The position numbers and the translations under genes are program-made. A stretch of DNA of 64,000 nt from Pleurodeles waltl (lineage: Eukaryota > Chordata > Amphibia > Caudata > Salamandridae): assembly GCF_031143425.1 (NCBI RefSeq), contig NC_090450.1:215709442-215773441 (forward strand). Reading direction: 5' to 3'. The notes below the pieces were generated by a model. That model was not told where the DNA came from, did not search any database, and saw nothing but the letters and a program-made list of their open reading frames with translations. Positions 9,736 to 20,117 of the stretch are shown piece after piece (position 1 is the stretch's first letter; each line of letters opens with the position of its first letter).

Positions 9736-11280
9736 TTATTTACTTGCGGGAGTCCTGGCAATGTTCTCTGTCTTCTGCCTGGATCGCAGGGACCATTTGC
9801 AGGGTGGTTCTTCTTCTGCAGGGGGTGGGGTGGTGGTGGCCTGTTGGTCCTGTGGCAGGGCCTCCTGTCCACTAGCGCCGGCGGAGGTGGAAGGCTGTTC
9901 CTCAGTTTGGCTAGTGTCAGGTGCCCTTTGTTGTGCCACTGCCTCCCTCATGGTCTTGCCCATGTCAGCCAGCACCCCTGCAATGGTGACCAGGATGGTG
10001 TATATTTTTGTAAGGCCCTCCCTGATCCGCAGGTACTGTCCCTCCTGCAGCCTCTAGGTCTCCTGCAACTTGGCCAGTACCTGGCCCATGGTCTCCTGGA
10101 ATGGTGGAATGCTCCCATGATGTTTGAGAGTGCCTCGTGGAGGGTCGGTTCCCTTGGCCTGTCTTCCCCCTGTCGCAGAGCAGTCCTATCAGCTTCCCTG
10201 TTGTCCTGTGCCTCTGTCCACTGAACCGTGTGCCCACTGCCACTGACCCCAGGCCCCTGATGCTCTTGGGGTTGCCTAGGGTCCCTGTAGTGGTGGACAT
10301 ACTGCTGATTGACGTGTCCTGGGGACAGTGGCATGGGCCCGCTGGGTGGGTGCTGTGCTGGTGTTTCCTGAGGTGGGAGGCTCTGTGGTGGGTTAGGGCT
10401 GTGGCAGGGGAATTGACTGTCCAGAGGTCACTGATGAGCCAGATTGGTCATCCTGATCTAGGCGTGCAGAGCAGCTGTCATCACTGTGGGCCTCTTCGGG
10501 GGGGGGCTGGATGTAGCTGACACCTCCTCTCTGGTGACGTTGGGTATGGGTCCTGTTGGGATGAAAATGCATTGCTAATGTATCGGCGTGTGCCATCTTG
10601 GGCGTGGGTGGGTTTCCCTGTATGATTGGGATTTCCCTGTTGGATTGGACTTGTGTGAGTGGGGATTTTGTGGGCTGGGTGAGTCTCTCTATTGGGCATG
10701 CTGTGGTGATGGGTGTCCATGCAGGTCTGTGATGGGTGTCCATGCTTTGGGGGTGCATGTAGGGCTTTTTATTGGGATGGGTGGGTTGTGCTACTGGGGT
10801 ATATGTGAGTTGGTTGAGTGATGGGTGTGAGGGGAGGGGCAGGAGTTTGTGATGGCATGCAGGTAGGGTGGGGGGAATGAAGTAGTTAAGATTTGACTTA
10901 CCAGAGTCTAGTCCTCCTACTACTCCTGCGAGGCCCTAAGGATGCATGATCACCAAGACTTGCTCCTCCCATGTATTTAGTTGTGGGGGAGGAGGTGGGG
11001 GTCCACCGCCAGTCCTCTGTACAGCAATCTGGTGTCTTGATATCACGGAACGCACCTTCCCCCGTAGGTCATTCCACCTCTTCCTGATGTCATCCCTGGT
11101 TGTTGGGTGCTGTCCCACGGCGTTGACCCTGTTCACGATTCTCCGCCATAGCTCCAGCTTCCTTGCAATGGACTTCTGCTGCACCTGTGGTCCGAAAAGC
11201 TGTGGCTCTACCCGGATGATTTCCTCCACCATGACCCTTAGCTCCTCCTCAGAAAATCTGGGGTATCTTTGGGGTGCCAT
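9736..11280 (-). pseudogene. Harbinger A SANT1 (SANT/Myb-like DNA-binding protein), broken
   Basis: Exon 1 starts at ATG 11280 (MAPQRYPRFSEEELRVMVEE) and carries a SANT/Myb-like trihelix with 'KLELWRRIVNRVNAVG' and 'RKRWNDLRGKVRSVI'. A Pro run follows. An in-frame TAG at 10936-10938 lies before the GTAAGT donor (10901-10896). Exon 2 lies roughly between 10560 and 9736. It encodes an acidic stretch, a coiled-coil-like helix region (about 10150-9960, frameshifted) and a basic end 'KWSLRSRQKTE' suggesting a nuclear signal. It corresponds to the Myb-like partner known in PIF/Harbinger elements, which is needed with the transposase for nuclear entry and end recognition (family knowledge). It points toward the transposase gene on the opposite strand. 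Confidence 0.8.
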
Positions 11281-11581
11281 GGATGTGGTGTGAGTGATAT
11301 GTGTGAGTATGCGTGGGGTAATGTGTGGGGTGATGTGTTGTGGTGTATGCTGTGATGTGCGTGAATGGTGTATGGGTAAGGGTGTTCTGTGCCTCTGATT
11401 GAGTGGGTGTTCCTTGCTTGTCTCTCTGTGCTTCGTCTCTTTTGTTTCTCTGTAAGGGGTTGTGGGTAATGTGGGTGTGTGTTTTGCATTGGATTGACTG
11501 TGTGGGTGTGGTGTGTGTATGTGTGTCAGATGTGTGTATTTAGAATTGTCCAATGTGGTGTAGTTTTGATCGTGTGTGTGT

Positions 11582-11876
11582 ATTTTGAGTGCAGCGGTGT
11601 GTACCGCAATGGTTTATCGCAGTTGAAAGACCGCCATGGTGATACGTGGGTCGTGATACTGTGGGCGTATTTCTGTTGGCGTAACGGTGTGGGTTTTGCT
11701 ATCGCCAGTTTATCACTGACCTTTGGTCTGGCGGACTTGTGTGGGTGTCTGTATAGTGGTGGATTTGTATGTGTGGGTCATAATACCCGTGGTGGATTAC
11801 CGCCGCGGTCATGGTATGTTGGCACCCGTCAGCATGGCGGTAGGTGGGATTTACCGCTAGGGTTGTAATGAGGACC
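11582..11876. promoter_or_regulatory. Harbinger A right subterminal region and TIR
   Basis: The last ~295 bp hold the outer inverted repeat and many 'gcggt'/'accgc' motifs. The region is recognisably shared with copy B (13638-13930, other orientation) and copy C (35130-35420), including 'gacctttgg.ctggcg'. It lies upstream of SANT1, so it should contain both transposase recognition sites and the SANT1 promoter (inference). Confidence 0.6.
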
Positions 11877-13023
11877 TATGTCAGAAAGATGGTCTGTTGT
11901 GTTGCTGAAGGGACTGTTACTCTGCTGGCCTCTGCTGGAATTTTCTGGACTCCTGCTTTGCTGTGCCTACCCTGCTGCCTGCGGCCTGCTGCCCTCTGTA
12001 CCTGGGAGTGAGAATGGCTGAACGTGCATCTCTACATTCCCAGAACCAAAGGGACTCCGAGGGCTTGCTGGCTTGGCTCCTGTTCTGAGATCTCAGGGAC
12101 ATCAAAGATTTCTCTTCAATCTATACATAGCACCTGGACTCTGCCAAGTGGTGCCAATCAACCAATCCAGTCCAGGGACACTGGAAGTAAGTATAAAGTG
12201 CTGCATCTTCCAGAACTTACATATTCACAAGTGTTGCACCATTCAGAACTGAAGCATCGCCTGCTGTGAGATTCTGATCGAAGCGTCAGTGCTGTTGCAG
12301 GGACCGATGCATCAGACTCTGAACTGCTGTATCGCCACCAGAACTACTGCTTTAGAACCAAAGCAATGCTGCCACTGCGTGGAGAAGATTAATTCATCAC
12401 TCCTCCAGCATGGATTAACCTGGTGCATCGCATTTGGAACCACACATCGCACTTGAAACTGAAGCATGGCCGTAGTTGTGTGGTGAATTCAGGTCCAACA
12501 CCCCAACTGTGTGGGGACCATCAGCACATTTCATGCTGTGACAAGGATTAAGGTACTGTTGCTCAGCGGGCCCTGCGTGGGTCCTGGAGCCAGTCTGCAC
12601 TTCATCACGGGCACCCTGAGCTCTTGACTTTGTCTCAGGCCAGTGCAACCAGATACCCCAATAGGCAGTTAATGCTTCTAAGTGCTACTTGCACGTTTAT
12701 GCTTTAAAAATGTATATCTTAATTTCTATTTTTTAGAGTTTTGTTCTTTTGGTCTTTTGTGATTTCTTAAATTACACTCTATTTTTCTAAACTGGTGTGG
12801 TTTATTTTTGTGTTGTGTTTTCACAGCTTTACTGTTTGAAGTGTTGCACAAATAGTTTACACATTGCCTCTTATGTTTAGCCCCCATGTTCTGTGCCAAG
12901 ATACCAGAGGGTGAGCAAAGGTTCATTTATAATCTGTATCCGTCTTGCCCCATCTTGCCTAGGATTGTGGGTCCTACTTTTGACAGGGTGCATACCTCTG
13001 CCAACCATAAACCCAATTTCTAA
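11877..13023 (-). repeat. LTR-type repeat, part right of Harbinger A
   Basis: This continues the repeat at 263-1548. Read on the minus strand it starts with TGTTAGAAATTGGGTTTATGG at 13023, matching the termini at 262 and 38526. The 12840-13000 part matches positions 80-262 closely in the same orientation. It is non-coding. Confidence 0.6.
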
Positions 13024-13637
13024 CACCACAGTTTACAGGGGTTTTCAGCTGATTTTGCCACCACAGTGCGATTTTGGTTCCTCACCAGGTAGCAGTGTGA
13101 AGGGAGCTGCATTGTGTGACACACAGTGGCATCATGTGATTTCGCAGGTCTGCATTAACATAAGTCTAAAATAATTCATTGCCTTATATTTAATACATGC
13201 TAAATGTTTTGAATTTCATGCTTGTTTACATGCGTCATTCGATGTGCTGTGAGATTTGCACAATTTTGTGCACACCGTTGAAATTTTCTGACCTAAGTGA
13301 TTCCCAGGTAACCACTGTTATCTTATGTCCTCAAGTGGTTATCAAGGAATAAATGCTGCAGTGTGGAACATTTCTTAAAGTGGAATTTTTCCATGTGTTT
13401 AGAACTTTCCTTACTGCTCGGTTATCTGGGATTCATTATCACATTTCAGAACACCAGGGTTAGATTTTACCTACTAGCACGATTACCAGAAGTTACTGGA
13501 TGTGGAGACAGAAGACACAGAGTAATATGCCCATGGTAAGGCACTGAATTGCTATATAGAAATATAAGAAAGCAGCATTTCTTGAAAAATCAGATAGCAT
13601 GTAATTTAGACTGCCTAATCACAGACCTTGTAACATA
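13024..13637. other. Unassigned, A/T-rich DNA
   Basis: No gene, terminal repeat or clear repeat family is seen between the LTR end and Harbinger B. The longest ORFs are short and contain no recognisable motif. Confidence 0.5.
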
Positions 13638-13945
13638 GGGGGTCATTCTGACCTCAGCGGTAAAAGGCGCCTACCGCCGGTCAGAAGCCCGCCATAACAC
13701 CGCCGCGGCCGTGGTAAACCGCCACGGTAATTCTGACCCGCAACTTGAAAACCTCCAAAAACCCGACATCCACAAAAGTCCGCCACACCAAAGGTCAGCG
13801 AAAAAATGGCGATGACCAAACCTCCACCGTCACGCCAACAGAAATACGCCCATGCCATTACGACCCACGAATCCACGCGGCGGTCTTTCAACTGCGGAAT
13901 TCTATTGGCGGTACACACCGCCGCGGTCGAAATACACACACCTTT
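13638..13945. promoter_or_regulatory. Harbinger B SANT1-side subterminal region and TIR
   Basis: The terminal inverted repeat is followed by repeated 'ccgcc', 'cggta' and 'gcggt' motifs. It is homologous, inverted, to 11582-11876 and 35130-35420. It lies 0.3-0.6 kb upstream of the SANT1 ATG, so it is the likely SANT1 promoter plus transposase binding region (inference). Confidence 0.55.
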
Positions 13946-14237
13946 ACAAAACATCCCCACATTGGTCAATTTGAAACACACACACCTGAGATACATATAC
14001 ACACCACTCCCACACACCCAATACAAAATAAAACACACACCCACATCACCCACAAACCCCTACGACAACAATTGCGAATCAAGGACCGAGAGGGACAGCA
14101 CTGCTTAGAGTAGACCATCACACCGAGGCAAATCACAACATCACCCACACAATTACCACGCACAAAACACCATACACCACCACACACATTACACTCCACA
14201 ACACATACACCACCCCTCACCTCATCCACACCACCCC

Positions 14238-14937
14238 ATGGCACCCCAAAGACACCCCAGGTTCTCTGACGCAGAACTCAGGGTCATGGTGGAGGAAATA
14301 GTCCGTGTAGAGCCCCAGCTATTCGGGGCACAGGTGCAGCACACCACAATAGCTAGGAAGATGGAGCTCTGGCAAAGGATAGTGGACAGGGTCAACGCGG
14401 TGGGACAGCATCCACGCAATCGGGATGACACCCCAACAACCACAGAGACCTGGGGGCAGAGGTAGTGGGCACACCGTCCAGGGGACAGAGGCCCAGGAAC
14501 ACAGGGGAACTGGGAGGGCTGCTGTGCGACAGGGGGGGGACAGGCCCAGGGAACCCACTCTCCAAGAGGCCCTCACCACCATCATGGGAGCATACCACCA
14601 CTCCCAGGAGACGATGGCGACGGTACTGGCCAGGTTCCAGGAGATCCAGGCACAGCAGGAGGAACGGTACATGGGGTTCAGAGACGAACTGAGGAACATC
14701 GGTTCCGCAATGGGGACCATCGTCCTGGCCCTTAACCAGATAGTCACCACATTGCGGGACCATGTGGCACCACAAAGGGCCCCTGTCACGAGCCAGGACC
14801 AGGAACAGGCTACAACATCTGCCGGTGCTAGTGGACAGGAGGCCCCCACACAACGACAGTCCACCAGAACTCCACCTCCTGCTGAAGAAGAACCACCCCG
14901 CAAGCGGAACCTGAGATCTCACAAGAAGACAGAGTAG
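14238..14937 (+). pseudogene. Harbinger B SANT1, internally deleted
   Basis: It starts at ATG 14238 (MAPQRHPRFSDAELRVMVEE) and keeps the first two SANT helices through 'DRVNAVGQHPRNRDD'. At about 14427 it jumps directly into sequence that in copy A lies in exon 2. The third SANT helix, the Pro run and the intron are all missing, and the frame changes (first frame stops at 14465). The second frame (14425-14937) opens from an internal ATG. It encodes a long helical, coiled-coil-like stretch ('QETMATVLARFQEIQAQQEE') and a basic end 'PPRKRNLRSHKKTE'. A separate C-terminal protein lacking the DNA-binding domain is possible but unproven. Confidence 0.75.
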
Positions 14938-15443
14938 GATTGCAAGACCCCCGCCAGCATATGATACCCCCTGATGTCATCCCACTGTCCCACATAGTCA
15001 CCCTGTCCAACCTTGAAATGCCCCTGCTCCATCCTTCCACAGGCATATGGACAATGCACCTGTTCGACTGAGAACTGGACTCTGCCATGGACATTACTCC
15101 ACCCCCACCCATCCCCGCTTCCCAATCATTTACCTATATGTAGCACTTGAAATAAATCACTCATTGCACTTAAAATAACAGGAGTCTGCTTGTATCTTTC
15201 ACAAATGTTTTACACATAACGGTGCAATTATGTTCAGTAACAATGTGATGACAACATACCAATGTCAATAAGCTTTAGTCCATGGGCAAACAAAGCAGTA
15301 GTCACGCAGTCGGTCATACAGCTCTGAAAAGGGAAGGGAAAGTCACAATTAACTTAAAAGGAACTGGGGGGAAGCAGTAGACAGTAGAGACGCAGGAGGC
15401 CTTAGGTAAATGTAAATTGGGGTGGCTGTTTCTTACCTGTGTG

Positions 15444-16479
15444 CTACTGAAAGTATTGTCGTATGACTGTATCCCTGTTGTCCGTGTCGTCCCCGTCGTC
15501 TTCCTCCTCTTCACTCTCCACAGGCTCCATAGCTGCTACAACACCACCATCTGGACCATCCTCCTGCAGGAAAGGCACCTGGCGTCGCAAAGCCAGGTTG
15601 TGAAGCATACAGCAGGCCATGATGATATGGCACACCTTCTTTGGTGAGTACATTAGGGATCCACCAGTCATATGTAGGCACCTAAACCTGGCTTTCAGGA
15701 GGCCGAAGGTCCTTTCTATGATCCTCCTAGTTCGCCCATGGGCTTCATTGTACCATTCCTCTGCCCTGGTCCGGGGATTCCTCACTAGGGTCAATAGCCA
15801 GGAGAGGTTGGGGTAACCAGAGTCACCCAATAACCACACACAGTGTCTCTGTAGCTGTTCCATCATATAAGGGATGCTGCTATTTCTCATAACATACGCG
15901 TCATGCACTGACCCAGGGAACTTGGCATTCACATGGGAGATGTACTGGTCAGCCAAACAGACCACCTGGACATTCATCGAATGATAACTTTTTCTGTTTC
16001 TGTACACCTGCTCACTTCCACTGGGGGGAACCAAAGCCACATGGGTCCCATCAATGGCACCAATGATGTTGGGGATGTGTCCAAGGGCATAGAAATCACC
16101 CTTCACTGTAGCCAAATCATCCTCCTCAGGGAAAACAATGTAGCTCCGCATGTATTTCATCAGGGCAGACAACACTCTGGACAAAACCTTAGAAAACATA
16201 GGCTGAGACATCCCTGATGACATGGCCACTGTTGTCTGAAAAGACCCACTTGCCAAAAAATTGAGTACTGACAGAACCTGCACCAGAGGGGGAATCCCTG
16301 TGGGTTGGCGGATGGGGGACATCAGGTCTGGCTCCAGCTGGGCACACAGTTCATGTATAGTGGCTCTGTCAAGTCTGTATCTAAGGATAACATGTCGTTC
16401 TTCCATTGTCGTCAGGTCCACCAGCGGTCGGTACACGAGAGGATTTATCCTTCTCCTCGCAAGTCCAAGCGGACGGTGC
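15444..16479 (-). CDS. Harbinger B transposase, catalytic exon (intact, HARBI1-like)
   Basis: This minus-strand exon starts after the acceptor 'gttgtccttcctag' and stays open for 344 residues to the stop at 15444. Joined in phase to exon 1 (20200-20118) it gives about 372 residues, close to the usual 350-400 of Harbinger transposases. Catalytic residues are present: Asp171 in 'IGAIDGTH', Asp247 in 'LLGDSGYPN' and Glu283 in 'IERTFGLLKARFRCL', with the typical D-x35-E spacing. A helical region with 'ELCAQLEPDLM' precedes them. The C-terminus has 'CCMLHNLALRRQ' and an Asp/Glu-rich tail. Unlike copies A and C, no intron splits 'VWLLGDSG'. It should nick and join element ends in the nucleus together with a SANT partner. 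Confidence 0.92.
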
Positions 16480-16689
16480 CTAGGAAGGACAACATGGAGC
16501 AGAAAGTCAAGCAAACCACAAGTTCGTTCACACAGCTTGCACAGTAAAAGAAGCGCAATGTATTGAAAGGCTTGTATGAGTGGCAATGCACGGCCTAGGC
16601 CTGTGTGACGCAGTTGAAATTATGCCATGTTGGTCCTGGAAATGGCGGCTGCCTGACCTGTGAAGTGTGACAGTGGGATGTGATGTCAA

Positions 16690-16860
16690 TGCGCTGGCGT
16701 GGCACACCGTGGCGGTAGGCGGTCGAAGACCGCGGTGCGAAGCCGCATTGGTTAACATTGCACCCTATGGGTTGCATGAGCCAATGACGATATGCGCAGT
16801 ACGCACCGCCGCGGTACGCACCGCCGCGGGCGTGGCCGCCATTTTCTATCTGATTAATCA
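16690..16860. promoter_or_regulatory. Internal GC-rich box of Harbinger B
   Basis: Two close copies of 'acgcaccgccgcgg' and the phrase 'ggcggtaggcggtcgaagac' give a CpG-rich, TIR-like block between the transposase catalytic exon and SANT2 exon 1 (ATG 16933). The equivalent blocks in copies A and C keep position and motif. This is a likely SANT2 promoter and possible internal SANT-binding site (inference). Confidence 0.45.
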
Positions 16861-16932
16861 CTCAAGACCTGATCATCCACAGGAGAGGACCTATACTGCA
16901 AGTGCTGCTGAGACCACGGTCTGGGAGACACT

Positions 16933-18401
16933 ATGGCTGCTGCGACTGGGGAAAGGGCCCCTGCCTTCACATCTGAGGAATTGGAGAAACTTGTTGATGG
17001 GGTCCTCCCCCAGTATGCGCTACTCTACGGTCCTCCAGACCAACAGGTTGGTACACAGGGTGCACGCTGAATGGGCTATGCCTGTGTTGAGTGGGGTGTA
17101 TGTAGGATGGTGGGGAGGGGAGCGAATGAGGAGTGCAACGCCCTACAGATGGGAACATTTGCCACATGGCAAGGTTGGGGAGGGGGGGCCACTCACATCG
17201 ACCATGCAGTAAAGTGATAATATTTCCTTTCCCTCCCTGTACATGTCAAATAGGTCAGCGCCCATCAGAAGATCGACATTTGGTGTGCCATCGCCAAGGA
17301 CGTCCGGGCCCTGGGGGTCCACAACAGACGGGGCACCCACTGCCGAAAGAGGTGGGAGGACATCCGCCGCGGGACCAGAAAGACCGCTGAGTCTCTGCTA
17401 GGGATGGCCTCCCAACGTAGGAGGGGTGCCAGCCGCTAATTGACCCCCCTGATGTCCCGGATCCTGGCGGTGGCCTACCCCGATTTGGATGGGCGCGTGA
17501 GGACATCACAGCAGACACAAGGGGGTGAGTATCAGCACATTCTGCTATCTTTGCGCGCAGTTGAGGTGTCTGGGTTGGGGAGGAGGGCTGTGGGTAACTC
17601 AAGGCCAGGGCGCTTTCTGTAGGCTAGTCCCCTCCACCATCAGCCAGTACTTCCATCACCAGCACACCATCCATTACAGTCAGCACACGTGCAGTCACCA
17701 CCCCCACTGCCATTTACACGTCCCCTGTGTCCTCTCCCACTGTGTCTGTCACCCCCTCTTCCAAACCACACAAACGCAGGCAGCCACCCACCCAACAGCC
17801 ATCCACCTCACGACAGCCTCCAGCCCAAGCACCTGCACCCAAAGACAGCACATTTGACTCTCCTACAACCACATCCTCTTCCTCCACTCCCATTCCCACT
17901 GCACCTACCCCTCCCATTGCTCCTAAAAAGCTTTTCCTCTCCAAAATTAACCTCTTTGCATCACCTGACCCACCCCCTCCATCTGGTAAGAGTCCAAAGA
18001 GCACCTCAGCCACCACCAGCCCTGCATCTAGTATCACCATAGTGCAGGGCTATTGGAGTCCACCAGCTCCTAGGGAAGGAACATCGGCCAGCAGCAAGGG
18101 GACAGCCAGCCCACCCCCTGGGAAGAGGACAAGAAAAATTAAGGGCTGGCGCGAAAAGCCTGAGACGGCTGCCACCAAGGAGAGTGGCCTTGCCCCGTCA
18201 CCTGCCACATCATCTAAGGGAGGCAAGGGTCAGAGAGCTGCAGCGAAGGAGGGCAAGGGCAGCAGGGCGGAGAAGACATGCAGCATGCGAGCGCACCAGG
18301 AGGGCCCCACCAGCCCCATACCGGGTGTGAAGGACGACACCCACGGGCCCAAGACTCCATCACAGGAGGGCCCCGCTACCGCAAGGTCGGAGGGCGACTA
18401 A
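16933..18401 (+). pseudogene. Harbinger B SANT2 (second SANT/Myb-like protein with disordered tail)
   Basis: Exon 1 (16933-17046) starts MAAATGERAPAFTSEELEKL and ends at CAG|GTTGGT. Exon 2 (17254-17524) completes a SANT/Myb-like domain with 'HQKIDIWCAIAKDVRALGV' and 'HCRKRWEDIRRGTRKTAE'. An in-frame TAA at 17437-17439 follows the domain, so a ~99-residue protein with the DNA-binding domain alone could still be made. Exon 3 (from about 17623, after 'ctttctgtag') is Ser/Thr/Pro-rich, then has 'KKLFLSKINLFA' and a Lys/Ala/Pro/Gly-rich basic tail to the stop at 18401. The phase also meets a TAG at the acceptor. The acidic and helical part of exon 3 seen in A and C is missing. The gene lies antisense inside transposase intron 1. 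Confidence 0.75.
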
Positions 18402-18448
18402 GCGGGGAGTCTTGGCCAGGTCTGGGTTCCTTGAAAGACAGGACAAGC

Positions 18449-18957
18449 ACCGCTGAACAGGGCCCGCCAAGACAGGCACCGCTGAACAGGGCCCCGCCGT
18501 GAAGAGCACCGCTGAACAGGGCCCCGCCAAGACAGGCACCGCTGAACAGGGCCCCGCCGTGAAGAGCACCGCTGAACAGGGCCCCGCCGTGAAGAGCACC
18601 GCTGAACAGGGCCTCGCCAAGACAGGCACCGCTGAACAGGGCCCCGCCAAGACAGGCACCGCTGAACAGGGCCCCGCCGTGAAGAGCACCGCTGAACAGG
18701 GCCCGCCGTGAAGAGCACTGCTGAACAGGGCCCCGCCGTGAAGAGCACCGCTGAACAGGGCCCCGCCAAGACAGGCACCGCTGAACAGGGCCCCGCCGTG
18801 AAGAGGACCGCTGAACAGGGCCCCGCCGTGAAGAGCACCGCTGAACAGGGCCCCGCCGTGAAGAGCACCGCTGAACAGGGCCCCGCCGTGAAGAGCACCG
18901 CTGAACAGGGCCCGCCGTGAAGAGCACCGCTGAACAGGGCCCCGCCGTGAAGAGCAC
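18449..18957. repeat. 30-bp tandem array, 17 units
   Basis: The core 'gctgaacagggccccgccgt' recurs every 30 bp from 18451 to 18929. Two alternating endings ('gaagagcacc' and 'caagacaggcacc') mix along it. Three units (at 18451, 18691 and 18900) lack one C and are 29 bp, shifting the frame. In one frame it spells a 10-residue repeat (KSTAEQGPAV / KTGTAEQGPA). It starts 48 bp after the SANT2 stop. Long ORFs on both strands here are by-products of the period being a multiple of three. Confidence 0.95.
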
Positions 18958-19492
18958 CGCTCCGCTGGGCCCTTCATCTCAAGCACCGCTCCGCTGGGCC
19001 CTTCCTGTCAGGCACCGCCCCGCTGGGCCCTTCCTGTCAAGCACCACCCCGCTGGGCCCTTCCTGTCAAGCACCGCCCCGCTGGGCACCGCCGTCTCAAG
19101 CACCGCTCCGCTGGGCCCTTCATCTCAAGCACCGCCCCGCTGGGCCCTTCCTGTCAAGCACCGCCCCGCTGGGCACCGCCGTCTCAAGCACCGCTCCGCT
19201 GGGCCCTTCATCTCAAGCACCGCTCCGCTGGGCACCGCCGTCTCAAGCACCGCACCGCTGGGCCCTCCCTGTCAAGCACCGCCCCGCTGGGCACCGCCGT
19301 CTCAAGCACCGCTCCGCTGGGACCTTCATCTCAAGCACCGCTCCGCTGGGCACCGCCGTCTCAAGCACCGCACCGCTGGGCCGTTCATCTCAAGCACCGC
19401 ACCGCTGGGCCCTTCATCTCAAGCACCGCTCCGCTGGGCACCGCCGTCTCAAGCACCGCTCCGCTGGGCACCGCCGTCTCAAGCACCGCTGG
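18957..19492. repeat. 29-bp tandem array, about 18 units
   Basis: This array follows the 30-bp array directly. The core is 'accgctccgctgggc', ending either 'ccttcatctcaagc', 'ccttcctgtcaagc' or 'accgccgtctcaagc', about 29 bp per unit and about 18 units. It shares the frame 'agcaccgct.....gggc' with the 30-bp unit and probably arose from it. A 29-bp period rotates the reading frame every unit, so protein coding across it is unlikely to be conserved. Confidence 0.93.
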
Positions 19493-19819
19493 TCCATTGA
19501 CAGTGCTGTTTCAGTGTCGAGCAGGGCTTCAGGGAGCACTCGGGGCACCATGCCTCCTCCAATACCAGTGGAGTCGGTTATCCATCTGATGGACTGTGGC
19601 TTTGCACTCCCCAGGATGGTACAGTGGGCATGGAGGCCCCTCGTGGATCTGGCATCGTGGACTCATGTGGCTGAGGTGCCCCCCTTTCCCTTCCCCCTGA
19701 GGTGCCTGTTGTTTTATCATCTGATGCCCCTGCAGTGTTCCCTCCAATGGTATCCGGTCTCCTGTGTGGGCTTTGCCCATGTGTTTGTACACATTGGCCC
19801 ACGGACTATGGATATTTAA
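19493..19819 (+). other. Conserved SANT2 3' segment (copy B, single copy)
   Basis: It is open from the arrays to a stop at about 19819 and contains 'DCGFALPRMVQWAWRP'. The matching segment in copy A ('gactgtggctttgcac', reverse orientation) and in copy C (minus strand 'RDCGLELPRTK') is tandemly amplified. It is either a C-terminal coding part or a 3' untranslated region of SANT2; I cannot tell which. 19820-20110 is A/T-rich then G/T-rich, with no further gene. Confidence 0.45.
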
Positions 19820-20117
19820 CGGACTGTGCAGGACTTATTGCATATGTTTATACTTTGCACTATGTTCATTATTTCTTTTGTATATTTCATATGGCATATT
19901 TACCATGACTTCAATGAACCTATTTTATACATAAATTTGGAACTTCTTTTTAATTGTGTCTTTGCATTCTTCAGGGGGGTTTGGGGGGTGTCACTGTGAC
20001 TTGTTGCTCTGCATTGGTGTGTAGGTATTTGGGTTGGGGGGGTGGGTGTATCGCGTATGTGTGTGCCCGTAACCTTTCCTCCTCCCCCCTCCCCTGTGTC
20101 GTAGGTGCAGTACTCAC

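Larger units (their letters stand above)
1549..11876 (+). mobile_element. PIF/Harbinger DNA transposon, copy A (10.3 kb, three-gene type)
   Basis: The ends are near-perfect inverted repeats: GGCCCTCATTACAACCCT at 1549, and GGTCCTCATTACAACCCT read inward from 11876. A 3-bp target duplication TAT flanks them (1546-1548 and 11877-11879). In order it holds transposase exon 1 (+), the SANT2 gene (-), transposase exons 2-3 (+) and the SANT1 gene (-). It is longer than copies B and C because of a MITE (6087-7082) and an LTR-like insert (about 4200-5045). All three genes carry disabling mutations, so it is probably non-autonomous now. It sits inside an LTR-type repeat, so it is younger than that repeat. 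Confidence 0.93.

Noticed and set aside
18449..18957. CRISPR-like array of regular repeats
   Set aside because: Units are contiguous with no unique spacers, the context is a eukaryotic transposon, and no cas genes are present.
18360..18986. Three long minus-strand ORFs (166-208 codons) and several plus-strand ORFs across the arrays
   Set aside because: They follow from a 30-bp repeat lacking stops in most frames on both strands. Single-base unit deletions shift every frame, and the other copies have no equivalent protein.
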